Assembly: GCA_965279285.1 (NCBI GenBank)
Contig: OZ257148.1
Location: 868,001 to 932,000, forward strand
Source: G965279335 sp965279285
GTDB lineage: Bacteria; Pseudomonadota; Gammaproteobacteria; DSM-16500
Length of the DNA stretch: 64,000 bases
Reading direction: 5' to 3'
The translations under genes and the position numbers were made by a program. Of this stretch, positions 38,419-47,207 are shown piece by piece. How positions within the stretch are numbered: position 1 is the first letter of the stretch; the number at the start of each line of letters is the position of its first letter. The notes beneath the pieces are model-generated. The model was not told the DNA's origin and made no database searches. It saw only the letters and a program-made list of their open reading frames with translations.

Positions 38419-40230
38419 TTAGCTTTTCGATGTTCTTTTTCTTTCGTGTTCCTTCAAGAATCTTTTGCGGATACGAATTGTTTTAGGTGTTACTTCAACT
38501 AATTCATCATCTTCAATAAACTCAAGCGCTTGTTCTAAAGAAAAATTAATAAACGGTGTTAACAGAATGTTTTCATCCGAGCCTGATGCACGCATATTAG
38601 TTAACTGTTTTCCTTTGCAAACATTCACAACTAAATCATTGTCACGTGAATGAATTCCGACAACCATGCCTTCATAGACTTCAGTTTGTGGTCCAATAAT
38701 CATTCTGCCGCGTTCTTGTAAATTCCATAGTGAGAATGCAACTGCCACACCTTCTTGATTAGAAATCATGACACCGTTTTGGCGTTTAGCAAATTCACCT
38801 TTTGCTGCGGGGCCATAATGACTAAATACGTGGTGTAATAAGCCAGTGCCTGAGGTCAAGGTTAAGAAATCAGTTTGAAAACCAATAAGAGCGCGTGAAG
38901 GAATAATATAGTCTAAGCGAACCCGGCCTTTGCCATCGGCAACCATATTTTTTAAGTCACCACGTCGGCTACCCAGCTGTTCCATAATAGCGCCTTGATG
39001 TGTGCTCTCTATATCAACGGCTAAAGTTTCATAAGGTTCATGAGTTTCGCCGTCGACTATTTTGGTAATAACTTCCGGACGTGACACAGCTAATTCATAA
39101 TTTTCGCGACGCATGTTTTCAATTAAAATAGAAAGATGTAATTCACCGCGACCTGATACTTTAAATTTATCTGGATCAGCTGTGTCCTCTACGCGGAGCG
39201 CCACATTATGTAATAACTCTTGCTCAAGACGTTCGCGAATATTTCGGCTAGTGACATACTTGCCATCACGACCCGCAAAAGGCGAAGTGTTAACTTGGAA
39301 AGTCATGCTGACAGTGGGTTCATCTACTGTCAGAGGAGTTAGCGCTTCTACGCAGCTTGGGTCACAGAGTGTGTCAGAAATACTTAATTTTTCAATACCA
39401 GTAATTGCAACAATATCACCTGCATTGGCCATCGGTACTTCGCTGCGATCTAAGCCCAGATATTCCAGTACTTGTAAAATTCTACCTTGGCGGGTTTTGC
39501 CATCAGCACCAATAATGGTGACGGGCATATTGGTTTTTGCTTGTCCACGAGAGATACGACCAATTCCTATCATTCCCACATAGCTTGAATAATCCAGTGA
39601 GGTGATTTGCATTTGGAAGGGACCATTAGGATCTACATCTGGCGCAGGCACATGTTTAACAATGGTTTCAAACAATTGACGCATGTCAGTGCTGTCTTGA
39701 GCATGATCTAATGTCGCATAACCCAAGAGCGCTGAGGTATAGACGATAGGGAAGTCTAATTGTTCGTCTGTTGCGCCTAATTTATCAAATAAATCAAAAA
39801 CTTGATCAACCACCCAATCTGGTCGCGCGCCTGGTCGATCAATTTTGTTAATGACAACAATCGGATGTAATCCTTGCGCAAATGCTTTTTGGGTAACAAA
39901 CCGTGTTTGTGGCATTGGGCCATCTACTGCATCGACCAGGAGTAACACAGAGTCAACCATCGATAAAATTCGTTCTACTTCACCACCAAAGTCAGCATGT
40001 CCTGGGGTGTCCACAATATTAATGCGATAATCGTCCCAGTTGAGAGCGGTATTTTTTGCTAGAATCGTGATTCCTCGTTCACGCTCTAAATCATTGCTGT
40101 CCATGACACGTTCTGTGCCGACAGATCGTTTGGTAAGACTGGCTGTTTGTTGGAGTAATTTATCAACCAAAGTCGTTTTGCCATGATCGACATGGGCAAT
40201 GATAGCGATATTGCGTAATTGTCCTGACAC
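38419..40230 (-). CDS. typA: Ribosome-associated translational GTPase BipA/TypA
   Basis: Elongation-factor-like GTPase needed for ribosome assembly and growth under cold or stress. G motifs: AHVDHGKTT, DTPGHADFGGE, NKIDRP; domain order as in EF-G without domain IV, plus the BipA-specific C-terminal domain. Start placed at GTG 40230 (VSGQLRN, matching E. coli MIEKLRN in length) because AGGTGG lies 5 nt upstream; a GTG three codons earlier (40239) overlaps that site. 603 residues. Confidence 0.95.
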   Translation of the reverse strand: MSGQLRNIAIIAHVDHGKTTLVDKLLQQTASLTKRSVGTERVMDSNDLERERGITILAKNTALNWDDYRINIVDTPGHADFGGEVERILSMVDSVLLLVDAVDGPMPQTRFVTQKAFAQGLHPIVVINKIDRPGARPDWVVDQVFDLFDKLGATDEQLDFPIVYTSALLGYATLDHAQDSTDMRQLFETIVKHVPAPDVDPNGPFQMQITSLDYSSYVGMIGIGRISRGQAKTNMPVTIIGADGKTRQGRILQVLEYLGLDRSEVPMANAGDIVAITGIEKLSISDTLCDPSCVEALTPLTVDEPTVSMTFQVNTSPFAGRDGKYVTSRNIRERLEQELLHNVALRVEDTADPDKFKVSGRGELHLSILIENMRRENYELAVSRPEVITKIVDGETHEPYETLAVDIESTHQGAIMEQLGSRRGDLKNMVADGKGRVRLDYIIPSRALIGFQTDFLTLTSGTGLLHHVFSHYGPAAKGEFAKRQNGVMISNQEGVAVAFSLWNLQERGRMIIGPQTEVYEGMVVGIHSRDNDLVVNVCKGKQLTNMRASGSDENILLTPFINFSLEQALEFIEDDELVEVTPKTIRIRKRFLKEHERKRTSKS

Positions 40231-40374
40231 GAGATCCACCTAAGTAGTAAAAAGGGATGTATCTTAACCCAATTTCACTTACTTTAGCTATATAAACTAG
40301 AAAAAGAAATCCGTAGCCACTCTATGCTTCCCTAGGTAAAATACGTGATAGTAAAAACTTCCCTGGAGATAGGT

Positions 40375-41805
40375 ATGTCGACTGATGCAGTAAAGAAATT
40401 GATTGAAGAACATGAAATTGAATTTGTGGATTTACGCTTTACCGATTTACGTGGCAAAGAGCACCATATTACTCTGCCAGTGAGCAAGGTAGATGACGCA
40501 TTGCTTACCAAGGGTAAAGTGTTTGATGGCTCTTCTATTGCGGGTTGGTGCATGATTAATAAATCTGACTTAGTGTTGTTGCCAGATACCAGCACGGCTT
40601 TTGTGGATCCTTTTACGGAAGTGCCGACTTTAATTTTACGTTGTGATGTCATGGATCCCGTGACTAAAAAACCCTATGCACGTGATCCACGAGCAGTAGC
40701 ACGCCGGGCGGAAGCTTATCTTTTGCAATCAGGCATTGTTCCTGTGAAAGAAAAACAAAAATTAGGTTGTAATTTTGGCCAAGAAGTTGAATTTTTTATT
40801 TTTGATGATGTGCGCTGGAAATTAGATATGAATGGCTGTTTTTATAAGCTAGATGCTGACGAAGCAGCTTGGAACACGGATAAAGTGAGTGAAGAAGGCA
40901 ATATGGGGCATCGCCCTCGAGTTAAAGGCGGTTATTTCCCTGTTCCACCAGTTGACTCTTCTCATGATTTGCGTTCATTAATGTGTCAAACCTTGCAAGA
41001 AGTGGGTTTAGTTCCTGAAGTCCATCATCATGAAGTAGCAACAGCGAATCAAAATGAAATTACTACGCGCTATAACACCTTGTTAATTAAATGCGATGAA
41101 ATGTTGGTGTTTAAATACGTGATTCAAAATGTTGCTCATTCCATGGGCAAGACAGTCACGTTTATGCCTAAGCCGATTGTGGGTGATAACGGCAGTGGTT
41201 TGCATTGTCATCAGTCATTATCATTGGATGGTAAAAATTTATTTGCTGGTGATAAGTATGCAGGTTTATCAGAGCTCGCATTATATTATATTGGTGGGAT
41301 CATTAAACACTCTCGTGCTTTGTGTGCCTTAACTAACCCTAGCACTAATAGCTATAAACGTTTAGTTCCTGGTTATGAAGCCCCTGTGACCATGGTTTAT
41401 TCTGAAAGCAATCGTTCTGCTGGTATACGCATTCCTCATGTTTTTAGTGAGAAAGAGAAGCGTATTGAAGTACGTTTTCCTGATGCGATGGTTAATCCTT
41501 ATCTGGCTTTTTCAGCCATGGTGATGGCAGGTTTGGATGGGATTAAAAATAAAATTCATCCTGGTGATGCCGTTGATGAAAACTTATATGATCTTACGCC
41601 AGAAAAATCAACCACACTCACTAGTTTGTGCACCTCACTTGATCAAGCATTAGATTGTCTTGAGCAGGATCACGAGTTTTTATTAGCGGGTGATGTATTT
41701 ACCGCTGATATCCTTAAGTCATATATTGAAATTAAACGGGAAGAAGTTGCGCGCTTAAATATGACAACGCATCCTGTCGAGTTTGATATGTACTACAGTT
41801 TATGA
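40375..41805 (+). CDS. glnA: Glutamine synthetase type I
   Basis: Makes glutamine from glutamate, ammonia and ATP as a dodecamer. Motifs: FDGSSIAGW, metal-binding GQEVEFFIFD, HHHEVATANQNEI, NGSGLHCHQS, NRSAGIRIP. The Tyr of NLYDLTP (about residue 405) corresponds to the adenylylation site of GSI-beta enzymes, suggesting control by GlnE. Start at ATG 40375 with GGAG 6 nt upstream; the longer frame from 40345 has no such site. 476 residues. Confidence 0.96.
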   Translation: MSTDAVKKLIEEHEIEFVDLRFTDLRGKEHHITLPVSKVDDALLTKGKVFDGSSIAGWCMINKSDLVLLPDTSTAFVDPFTEVPTLILRCDVMDPVTKKPYARDPRAVARRAEAYLLQSGIVPVKEKQKLGCNFGQEVEFFIFDDVRWKLDMNGCFYKLDADEAAWNTDKVSEEGNMGHRPRVKGGYFPVPPVDSSHDLRSLMCQTLQEVGLVPEVHHHEVATANQNEITTRYNTLLIKCDEMLVFKYVIQNVAHSMGKTVTFMPKPIVGDNGSGLHCHQSLSLDGKNLFAGDKYAGLSELALYYIGGIIKHSRALCALTNPSTNSYKRLVPGYEAPVTMVYSESNRSAGIRIPHVFSEKEKRIEVRFPDAMVNPYLAFSAMVMAGLDGIKNKIHPGDAVDENLYDLTPEKSTTLTSLCTSLDQALDCLEQDHEFLLAGDVFTADILKSYIEIKREEVARLNMTTHPVEFDMYYSL

Positions 41806-41834
41806 TGAAAAGTGAAAGTTGAGGCAGCATTATT

Positions 41835-42602
41835 ATGTTAAAGATTGCTACTTGGAATGTTAATTCTTTGCGCGTGCGGCTGTCTTATGTTTTGGACTGG
41901 TTAGCACAAGAACAGCCGGATGTGCTGGCGTTACAAGAAACGAAGTTATTAGATGTTGATTTTCCTTGGGCAGAAATTAATGCTGCTGGCTATCAAGTTA
42001 TTTTTAGCGGACAAAAAACATATAATGGCGTTGCAATTTTAAGTCGAAAACCATTAACGGCTGTTGTGACGGAGATTCCTCAATTAGGCGACATTCAGCG
42101 TCGCCTATTGTGTGCAACCTGGGACGATGTGCGGATTATTAATGTTTATATCCCTAATGGTGAAAGTGTTGCATCAGACAAATATCAATATAAGTTGAAT
42201 TGGCTGCAGCATTTAGATTTATTTTTGCAACATGAATTAAAGCAGCATAAAAAAGTTATTTTATTGGGCGACTTTAATATTGCACCTGCAGAAATGGATG
42301 TACATGATCCAGCAATGTGGGCTGGAAAGGTGTTATTCAGTGAGCCGGAGCGCGCAGCATTTCAAGCCATGTTAGCGTTGGGGTTTAAGGATTGTTTTCG
42401 TTTATTTCCGCAGACCGAAAAAGTATTTAGTTGGTGGGATTACCGTCTTAATGCCTTTAAGCGCAATATGGGCTTGCGAATCGACCACATTTTGGCAAGC
42501 GACGCACTAGCAGCGGGTTGTCAGCGTAGCTATATCGACAAGTCGGTCCGTGCGCGTGAAAGACCATCTGATCATGCGGTGGTTGTTGCTGAGTTTTTGT
42601 AA
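41835..42602 (+). CDS. xth: Exodeoxyribonuclease III
   Basis: AP endonuclease and 3'-5' exonuclease for base-excision repair. Endonuclease/exonuclease/phosphatase fold motifs: ATWNVNSLRVR, LQETKL (catalytic Glu near residue 34), GDFNIAP, WDYR and SDHAVV. 255 residues (268 in E. coli). The TAA stop (42600-42602) is formed partly by the first bases of a MITE inserted at 42599, and the codons just before it lie in the duplicated target site. Confidence 0.95.
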   Translation: MLKIATWNVNSLRVRLSYVLDWLAQEQPDVLALQETKLLDVDFPWAEINAAGYQVIFSGQKTYNGVAILSRKPLTAVVTEIPQLGDIQRRLLCATWDDVRIINVYIPNGESVASDKYQYKLNWLQHLDLFLQHELKQHKKVILLGDFNIAPAEMDVHDPAMWAGKVLFSEPERAAFQAMLALGFKDCFRLFPQTEKVFSWWDYRLNAFKRNMGLRIDHILASDALAAGCQRSYIDKSVRARERPSDHAVVVAEFL

Positions 42603-42748
42603 CTATTCAGCAGCCAGAGAGTTTGGTGGGCACGCTGCGCTTTGCCCACCCTACGAACCTTGTCATGCCAGCGTGCTTCTAGCTGGCATCCAGTAGGGTG
42701 GGCAAAGCGCAGCGTGCCCACCAAACTCTCTGGCTGCTGAATAGTTAC
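42599..42748. mobile_element. GTAAC-ended hairpin MITE, copy 7, near-perfect, exact 8-bp target duplication
   Basis: GAGTTTTT flanks both ends (42591-42598 and 42749-42756). The 28-nt outer arms, starting GTAACTATTCAGCAGCCAGA, are perfectly inverse to each other. Core arms at 42625-42654 and 42693-42722. The loop is the reverse complement of the loop of the 16-kb copy. Probably the youngest copy in the window. It supplies the xth stop codon and could terminate its transcript. Confidence 0.96.
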
Positions 42749-42840
42749 GAGTTTTTGATTAACGCTTGATTCTTAGGCTCTGTTTCGTATATCATTCCTG
42801 CCTATTTTGCTTTAAGGTTAATTTTTGAGAGGTTTTTGTT

Positions 42841-43104
42841 ATGAAGCAGGGTCTACATCCAGATTATAAAAAGATTAAGGTTACTTGTAGCTGTGGTAAT
42901 AGCTTCGAGACTCGTTCTACATCAAGCCGCGACCTGCTCCTTGACGTATGTTCTATGTGTCATCCATTTTATACCGGTAAGCAGCGTATTGTTGATACAG
43001 CTGGACGGGTTGATCGTTTCAATCAGAAATTTGCTCGCAAAGGAGCAGCTAAGCCGGTTGTTACCACTTCTGGCAATGAAGCGCAAGATACTGATAGTAA
43101 GTAA
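42841..43104 (+). CDS. rpmE: 50S ribosomal protein L31 (zinc-binding type)
   Basis: Bridges the ribosomal subunits through contact with 5S rRNA and S13. Zinc cysteines C16, C18, C37 and C40 are all present, marking the zinc-dependent paralogue. LHPDYKKIKVTCSCG and HPFYTGKQRIVDTAGRVDRF are typical. 87 residues; the final 15 (VVTTSGNEAQDTDSK) are a non-conserved tail. GAGAGG lies before the ATG. Confidence 0.96.
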   Translation: MKQGLHPDYKKIKVTCSCGNSFETRSTSSRDLLLDVCSMCHPFYTGKQRIVDTAGRVDRFNQKFARKGAAKPVVTTSGNEAQDTDSK

Positions 43105-43135
43105 GTTTTTATTAGGCTTAACACTGATAGTGAGC

Positions 43136-43170
43136 AAAAAGGCGCATGTGATAAGCAGAGCGCCTTTTTT
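43136..43170 (+). terminator. rho-independent terminator after rpmE
   Basis: Stem GGCGC/GCGCC (43141-43145 and 43160-43164), extended by AAAAA/TTTTT, with a 14-nt loop and six T residues. Confidence 0.85.
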
Positions 43171-43229
43171 GTTTATAGAGTAAAGACTCGTGTTGAGATC
43201 GATGATGATAATAAAATAAGGCCTTTCAA

Positions 43230-44453
43230 ATGACAGACGAGCTTCGTAAGGCGGCTTTGGCATATCATGAATATCCCCAGCCGGGAAAAATTGGCATTGT
43301 TTCAACTAAACCTACCGCAACACAATATGACTTATCACTTTGCTATACCCCCGGGGTTGCTGAGCCAGTGATGGCAATTGCTCAAGACCCATCTGCAGCT
43401 TACCGCTATACCAGCAAGGGAAACTTGGTTGGCGTGATTACGAATGGCACAGCTGTCTTAGGGCTAGGTGACGTGGGTGCGTTAGCAGGCAAGCCGGTGA
43501 TGGAAGGTAAGGGGGTATTATTTAAGTATCTTGCTAATATCGATGTTTTTGATATTGAAATTGATTGTGCTGACCCGCAAGATTTTATTGATACAGTGAT
43601 TCGTATTTCACCTACTTTTGGCGGCATTAATTTAGAAGATATTAAAGCGCCAGAATGTTTTATGATAGAGAAAGCATTGCAAGCGGCTTTAGATATTCCA
43701 GTATTTCATGATGATCAGCATGGCACAGCGATTATTGTTGCTGCTGGTTTACTAAATGCACTTGATTTGCAGCAAAAAAAGCTTTCGGAAGCGATAATAG
43801 TTTGCGCAGGAGCGGGTGCAGCAGGCATTTCTATTATGCATTTATTGAAAAAACTCGGTGCTCGGCATGAAAATTTAATGATGGTTGATCGAGCGGGTGT
43901 TATTCATAGTGAAAGAAAAGATTTAAATAGTTACAAGCAAGATTTTGCTATTGCTACTCCTAAGCGCTCTTTAATCGATGCGATGCAGGGTGCCGATGTT
44001 TTTATCGGAGTTTCTGGACCCGACTTAATTACACCTGATATGCTAAAAGTGATGGCGGCAAGACCGATTGTGTTTGCACTTTCGAATCCAATACCAGAAA
44101 TTATGCCTAATGTGGCATTTAGTGCACGCAAGGATTTAATTATGGCAACGGGGCGTAGTGATTTTCCTAACCAAGTGAATAATGCTTTATGTTTTCCTTA
44201 TTTATTTAGAGGGGCGTTGGATGTGCGGGCGTCTTGTATTAATGAAGCGATGCAGTTAGCTGCGGTGCATGCGATTAAAGATTTGGCGCGTGAGCCTATT
44301 CCAGATGAAATGTTAATTGCTTATCCACATGAAACAGAGTTAACTTTTGGTCCTAACTATATACTCCCTAAATTGGTTGATCCAAGATTAAGAGTAAAAG
44401 TATCAAAAGCAGTTGCTGATGCTGCTATTGCATCAGGTGTAGCGCAGAATTAA
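43230..44453 (+). CDS. NAD(P)-dependent malic enzyme (short form)
   Basis: Oxidative decarboxylation of malate to pyruvate. 407 residues with LCYTPGVAEP, ITNGTAVLGLGDVG, the catalytic Lys in MEGKGVLFK, FHDDQHGTAI, and an NAD(P)-binding GAGAAG motif (VCAGAGAAGISI). It lacks the C-terminal phosphotransacetylase-like domain of E. coli MaeB (759 residues), so it is of the short bacterial type. Whether it uses NAD or NADP cannot be judged. Only 12 bp separate it from the downstream transporter gene, so the two are probably co-transcribed. Confidence 0.93.
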   Translation: MTDELRKAALAYHEYPQPGKIGIVSTKPTATQYDLSLCYTPGVAEPVMAIAQDPSAAYRYTSKGNLVGVITNGTAVLGLGDVGALAGKPVMEGKGVLFKYLANIDVFDIEIDCADPQDFIDTVIRISPTFGGINLEDIKAPECFMIEKALQAALDIPVFHDDQHGTAIIVAAGLLNALDLQQKKLSEAIIVCAGAGAAGISIMHLLKKLGARHENLMMVDRAGVIHSERKDLNSYKQDFAIATPKRSLIDAMQGADVFIGVSGPDLITPDMLKVMAARPIVFALSNPIPEIMPNVAFSARKDLIMATGRSDFPNQVNNALCFPYLFRGALDVRASCINEAMQLAAVHAIKDLAREPIPDEMLIAYPHETELTFGPNYILPKLVDPRLRVKVSKAVADAAIASGVAQN

Positions 44454-44465
44454 TGGAGAAATAGT

Positions 44466-45797
44466 ATGCCTTTAAGTTCGTCTTTTGATCCTTCTTCGAC
44501 GCCCAAAAAAACCAGAGGGTTGGTACAAAATGTCATTTTTCTTTCTTGGACTGTCTGTGGTTTAGGGGCAGTTTTTTATTGTTACGAATATTTGTTGCGT
44601 ATTTCTCCCAGTGTGATGACAGAAGAGTTAATGCGGTTTTATCATCTTACGGGCGCGCAGTATGGTAATTTGTCGGGTTCTTTTTATTATTATTCTTATG
44701 TGGTAATGCAAGTTATTGTTGGTTTGTTGATGGATCGTTTTGGTCCGCGGCGGTTGCTGACTTTTGCTTGTGCGCTGTGTGCTGTTGGTGCTTATTTGTT
44801 TGCTTGCAGTGATCAAATTTCTATAGCGATGATAGGTCGATTTTTAATTGGTTTGGGTTCCTCTTTTGCTTTTGTGGGTGCGGCTAAGTTAGCGACTATT
44901 TGGTTGCCTCCTGAGCGTTTTGCTTTGATGTCGGGTATTATTTTTTGTCTTGGCATGTTAGGTGCTATGTTTGGCGATATATTTTTACGTTATATAGTGG
45001 ATGCGACAGGTTGGCAGTCAGCCATTTATGGCGCTGGCGTGGTGGGTGTTATTCTTACCATTGTTCTTTGGCTGGTTATTCGAGATGCCAATCCTTTTCA
45101 TGAAAATCATTACTCACATCATACACCAACGATAGTAGAAGTATTATCTGGCTTAGCGTTGGCATTAAAAAAACCGCAAATTTGGTTGGCTGGAATAATA
45201 GGTTGCTTGTTATATCTTTTTTTAACTGCTTTTGCAGAATTGTGGGGCCCGGCTTATTTACAGCAAGCGCATGGTTTATCGCGTGTGCATGCAGTGAATG
45301 CAAACTCAATGGTGTTTTTAGGTTGTGCTATTGGTTCACCGTTTATTGGCTGGTTTTCTGATTGGATGGGTCGTAGACGTGCACCGATCTTTATTTTTTC
45401 TGCCATCGCTTTAGTTGTTATTTGTGTTTTATTATTTATTCATCCTTTATCAACACCGATAATTTATTTATTGTTATTATTATTTGGATTTTTTTCCAGC
45501 TCACAAATTTTAATGTTTGCAATTGGGCGTGAAATGACGCCAATTAAAATTTCAGGCACAACGATTGGTTTGTTAAATATGTTAATCATGATGGGCGGCG
45601 TTATTTTTCCGCCGATCGTGGGTAAAATTCTCGATATGTTTTGGGCGGGCGGTATGAGTAATGGCGCGCGTGTTTATTCGGATCATGCTTTCACCATTGC
45701 GATGAGTGTATTGCCGCTGGGTATTATTTTGGGAATGATATTAACTTGTTTTATGCGTGAAACTTACTGCAAAATTTATATTGATGAGCATCCGTAA
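44466..45797 (+). CDS. MFS transporter
   Basis: 443 residues with about 12 predicted TM helices. The MFS loop motif appears as GLLMDRFGPRRLLT between helices 2 and 3 and again as GWFSDWMGRRRAP in the second half. The family resembles transporters that are multi-copy in Legionella and Coxiella (Pht-like nutrient carriers); the substrate is not predicted. GGAG before the ATG at 44466. A near-identical 70-bp piece of its 3' half is repeated at 48316-48385. Confidence 0.85.
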   Translation: MPLSSSFDPSSTPKKTRGLVQNVIFLSWTVCGLGAVFYCYEYLLRISPSVMTEELMRFYHLTGAQYGNLSGSFYYYSYVVMQVIVGLLMDRFGPRRLLTFACALCAVGAYLFACSDQISIAMIGRFLIGLGSSFAFVGAAKLATIWLPPERFALMSGIIFCLGMLGAMFGDIFLRYIVDATGWQSAIYGAGVVGVILTIVLWLVIRDANPFHENHYSHHTPTIVEVLSGLALALKKPQIWLAGIIGCLLYLFLTAFAELWGPAYLQQAHGLSRVHAVNANSMVFLGCAIGSPFIGWFSDWMGRRRAPIFIFSAIALVVICVLLFIHPLSTPIIYLLLLLFGFFSSSQILMFAIGREMTPIKISGTTIGLLNMLIMMGGVIFPPIVGKILDMFWAGGMSNGARVYSDHAFTIAMSVLPLGIILGMILTCFMRETYCKIYIDEHP

Positions 45798-45818
45798 GTT
45801 TTGCATTGCTAATAGATT

Positions 45819-45833
45819 GTAACTATTCAGCAG
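45819..45833. repeat. Solo MITE outer end
   Basis: GTAACTATTCAGCAG without core. Immediately beyond it TCTGGATTCCGCGG and ACAAGCCG resemble part of another common intergenic repeat (the CCGCGGACAAGCCGCGG type). It faces an inverse copy at 48388-48402, 2.6 kb away. Confidence 0.7.
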
Positions 45834-45859
45834 TGTGTCTGGATTCCGCGGACAAGCCG

Positions 45860-46532
45860 GCCCTGTTGCATAGAGAGCATCTTCAACGACTATCAACTTT
45901 AAATGAGGGTGTTCACGTCGTATGTTTTCCAGCATCCGTTTAGAAGCATTTTGTTCGCGGTCATTTTTGCTATTGTCATCTTGTTGTATAATGGGTTCTG
46001 GTGGCAATGGAATAACTTCTTTGAAATTAGGATTAATTAAAACGCCGCCCAACATATTATGGTAAGACGACACAATTTCACCGGTATGACTATGTTTTTT
46101 GATACAACAAGATTCGCAATGAACCTTGGAGGAACTAAAATAACCCGTTCCATCTAATGATAATAAATAATATCCATCTATATAACTAAATTATTCCAAC
46201 GCATTCCCTCTTTGTAACTGAGAAAACACTTTCTTAAATAATTTTCGAATCAAAGCAGGACCTATAGCATCAAGTCGCTCTCTAAGATAGGTATCACTCG
46301 GCGCTTGATTAATTTGAAAAAGATTTTTTAAGTTATGTCGGATACGCACTTCTTCTTTTGCATGATCAAATTGTAATAGCGAAGGAATTTTTAAGCTAAA
46401 CATTGCTAATCCTGACATTAAGCAATCTGTTAGTGAAATATTACTTCTTGCAACATGGTTGCTAGATATTTTTTCGAAGCTTTTTTTGACAACATCAAAA
46501 AGACCCGGCGCGGATAAGGTTTTCCGTAACAT
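45860..46532 (-). pseudogene. Transposase remnant (IS4-like DDE), stop codon and 3' truncation
   Basis: N-terminal residues SLTDCLMSGLAMFSLKIPSL and LQFDHAKEEVRIRHNLKNLF, APSDTYLRERLDAI, then after an in-frame TAA (46191-46193) the same frame continues YIDGYYLLSLDGTGYFSSS, HCESCCIKKHS, VIPLPPEPI, KNDREQNASKR, LIVVEDALYATG. This is the pattern of a DDE transposase family I know from Legionella-type genomes. Similarity ends near 45860 next to the solo MITE end, so the C-terminal part is missing. One nonsense mutation and one truncation make it non-functional. Confidence 0.8.
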
Positions 46533-46776
46533 GCTAAAGTACTCTAATAAAAAGCAGGAGAAAAGTTTACGATAAATAGGACTGAAAAAACTAGGGGTTA
46601 TGGGCTAGCGGGAACGGCTGAAGTTTGGGTAAGTTTAGAGAAACGGTTTGGTTATAAGGCGTAGAGTTTTGTCTGCGTTGTATTAGATTATACAGCTTGT
46701 TTAGGCTCTTGAGATGAGCCTTCAATTAAGATAGCCATGAATTCTGTTGTTTCGTTTGACCCCATTTTTTATTTTA

Positions 46777-46795
46777 ATTAACCCTATAGGTTAAT
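46777..46795. promoter_or_regulatory. Inverted repeat, likely operator of the toxin-antitoxin pair
   Basis: ATTAACC-CTATA-GGTTAAT, a perfect 7-bp dyad, ending 6 bp before the -35 box of the toxin-antitoxin promoter. HigA-type antitoxins autorepress from such sites. The rest of the 339-bp gap (46533-46871) holds a small GGCTC/GAGCC hairpin at 46704-46720 and nothing else recognised. Confidence 0.6.
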
Positions 46796-46801
46796 CAAAA
46801 C

Positions 46802-46829
46802 TTGATTTATCCCTGTTTGGCATTATACT
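46802..46829 (+). promoter_or_regulatory. Promoter of the toxin-antitoxin operon
   Basis: TTGATT (46802-46807), 16 bp, TATACT (46824-46829), 42 bp before the toxin start codon. Confidence 0.65.
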
Positions 46830-46871
46830 TTTAACATCACCAATAAAAATAAGATTGGATGCGTTTGGCTC

Positions 46872-47207
46872 ATGGAGATTACCTTTAAAAACAAAAAATT
46901 GCATAAAATATGTAATTCGGAGAAAGAGTTGATAAAAGCATATGGGAAAAATTGTGCTCGAAAAATTAACTTACGCCTTGATGATTTGCAAGCAGCTGCT
47001 AATTTGGAGGTATTTAAAGTGTTGCCCGGGCGTTGCCATGAACTAAAGGGGGATAGAAAAGGTCAGCTATCTTTAGACTTGGAACATCCTTTAAGATTGA
47101 TATTTGAGCCATCTAATGAAAATGTAAAAAACAAAGAAAGTGGTGGCTTAGATTGGAACTCAGTCAGTACTGTTAAAATTATTGACGTGGAGGATACTCA
47201 TGATTGA
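46872..47207 (+). CDS. higB: HigB-like (RelE superfamily) mRNA interferase toxin
   Basis: 111 residues. Segments FKNKKLHKICNSEKELIKAYG, LPGRCHELKGDRKGQLSLDL and HPLRLIFEPSN are the core of the HigB/RelE-type killer-protein family, which cleaves mRNA on the ribosome. Its stop codon overlaps the start of the antitoxin gene by 8 bp; toxin-first order is characteristic of hig loci. Confidence 0.85.
   Translation: MEITFKNKKLHKICNSEKELIKAYGKNCARKINLRLDDLQAAANLEVFKVLPGRCHELKGDRKGQLSLDLEHPLRLIFEPSNENVKNKESGGLDWNSVSTVKIIDVEDTHD

Noticed and set aside
39113..39583. 156-residue plus-strand ORF inside typA
   Set aside because: Fully antisense to a conserved GTPase gene; Ser/Thr-rich shadow composition.
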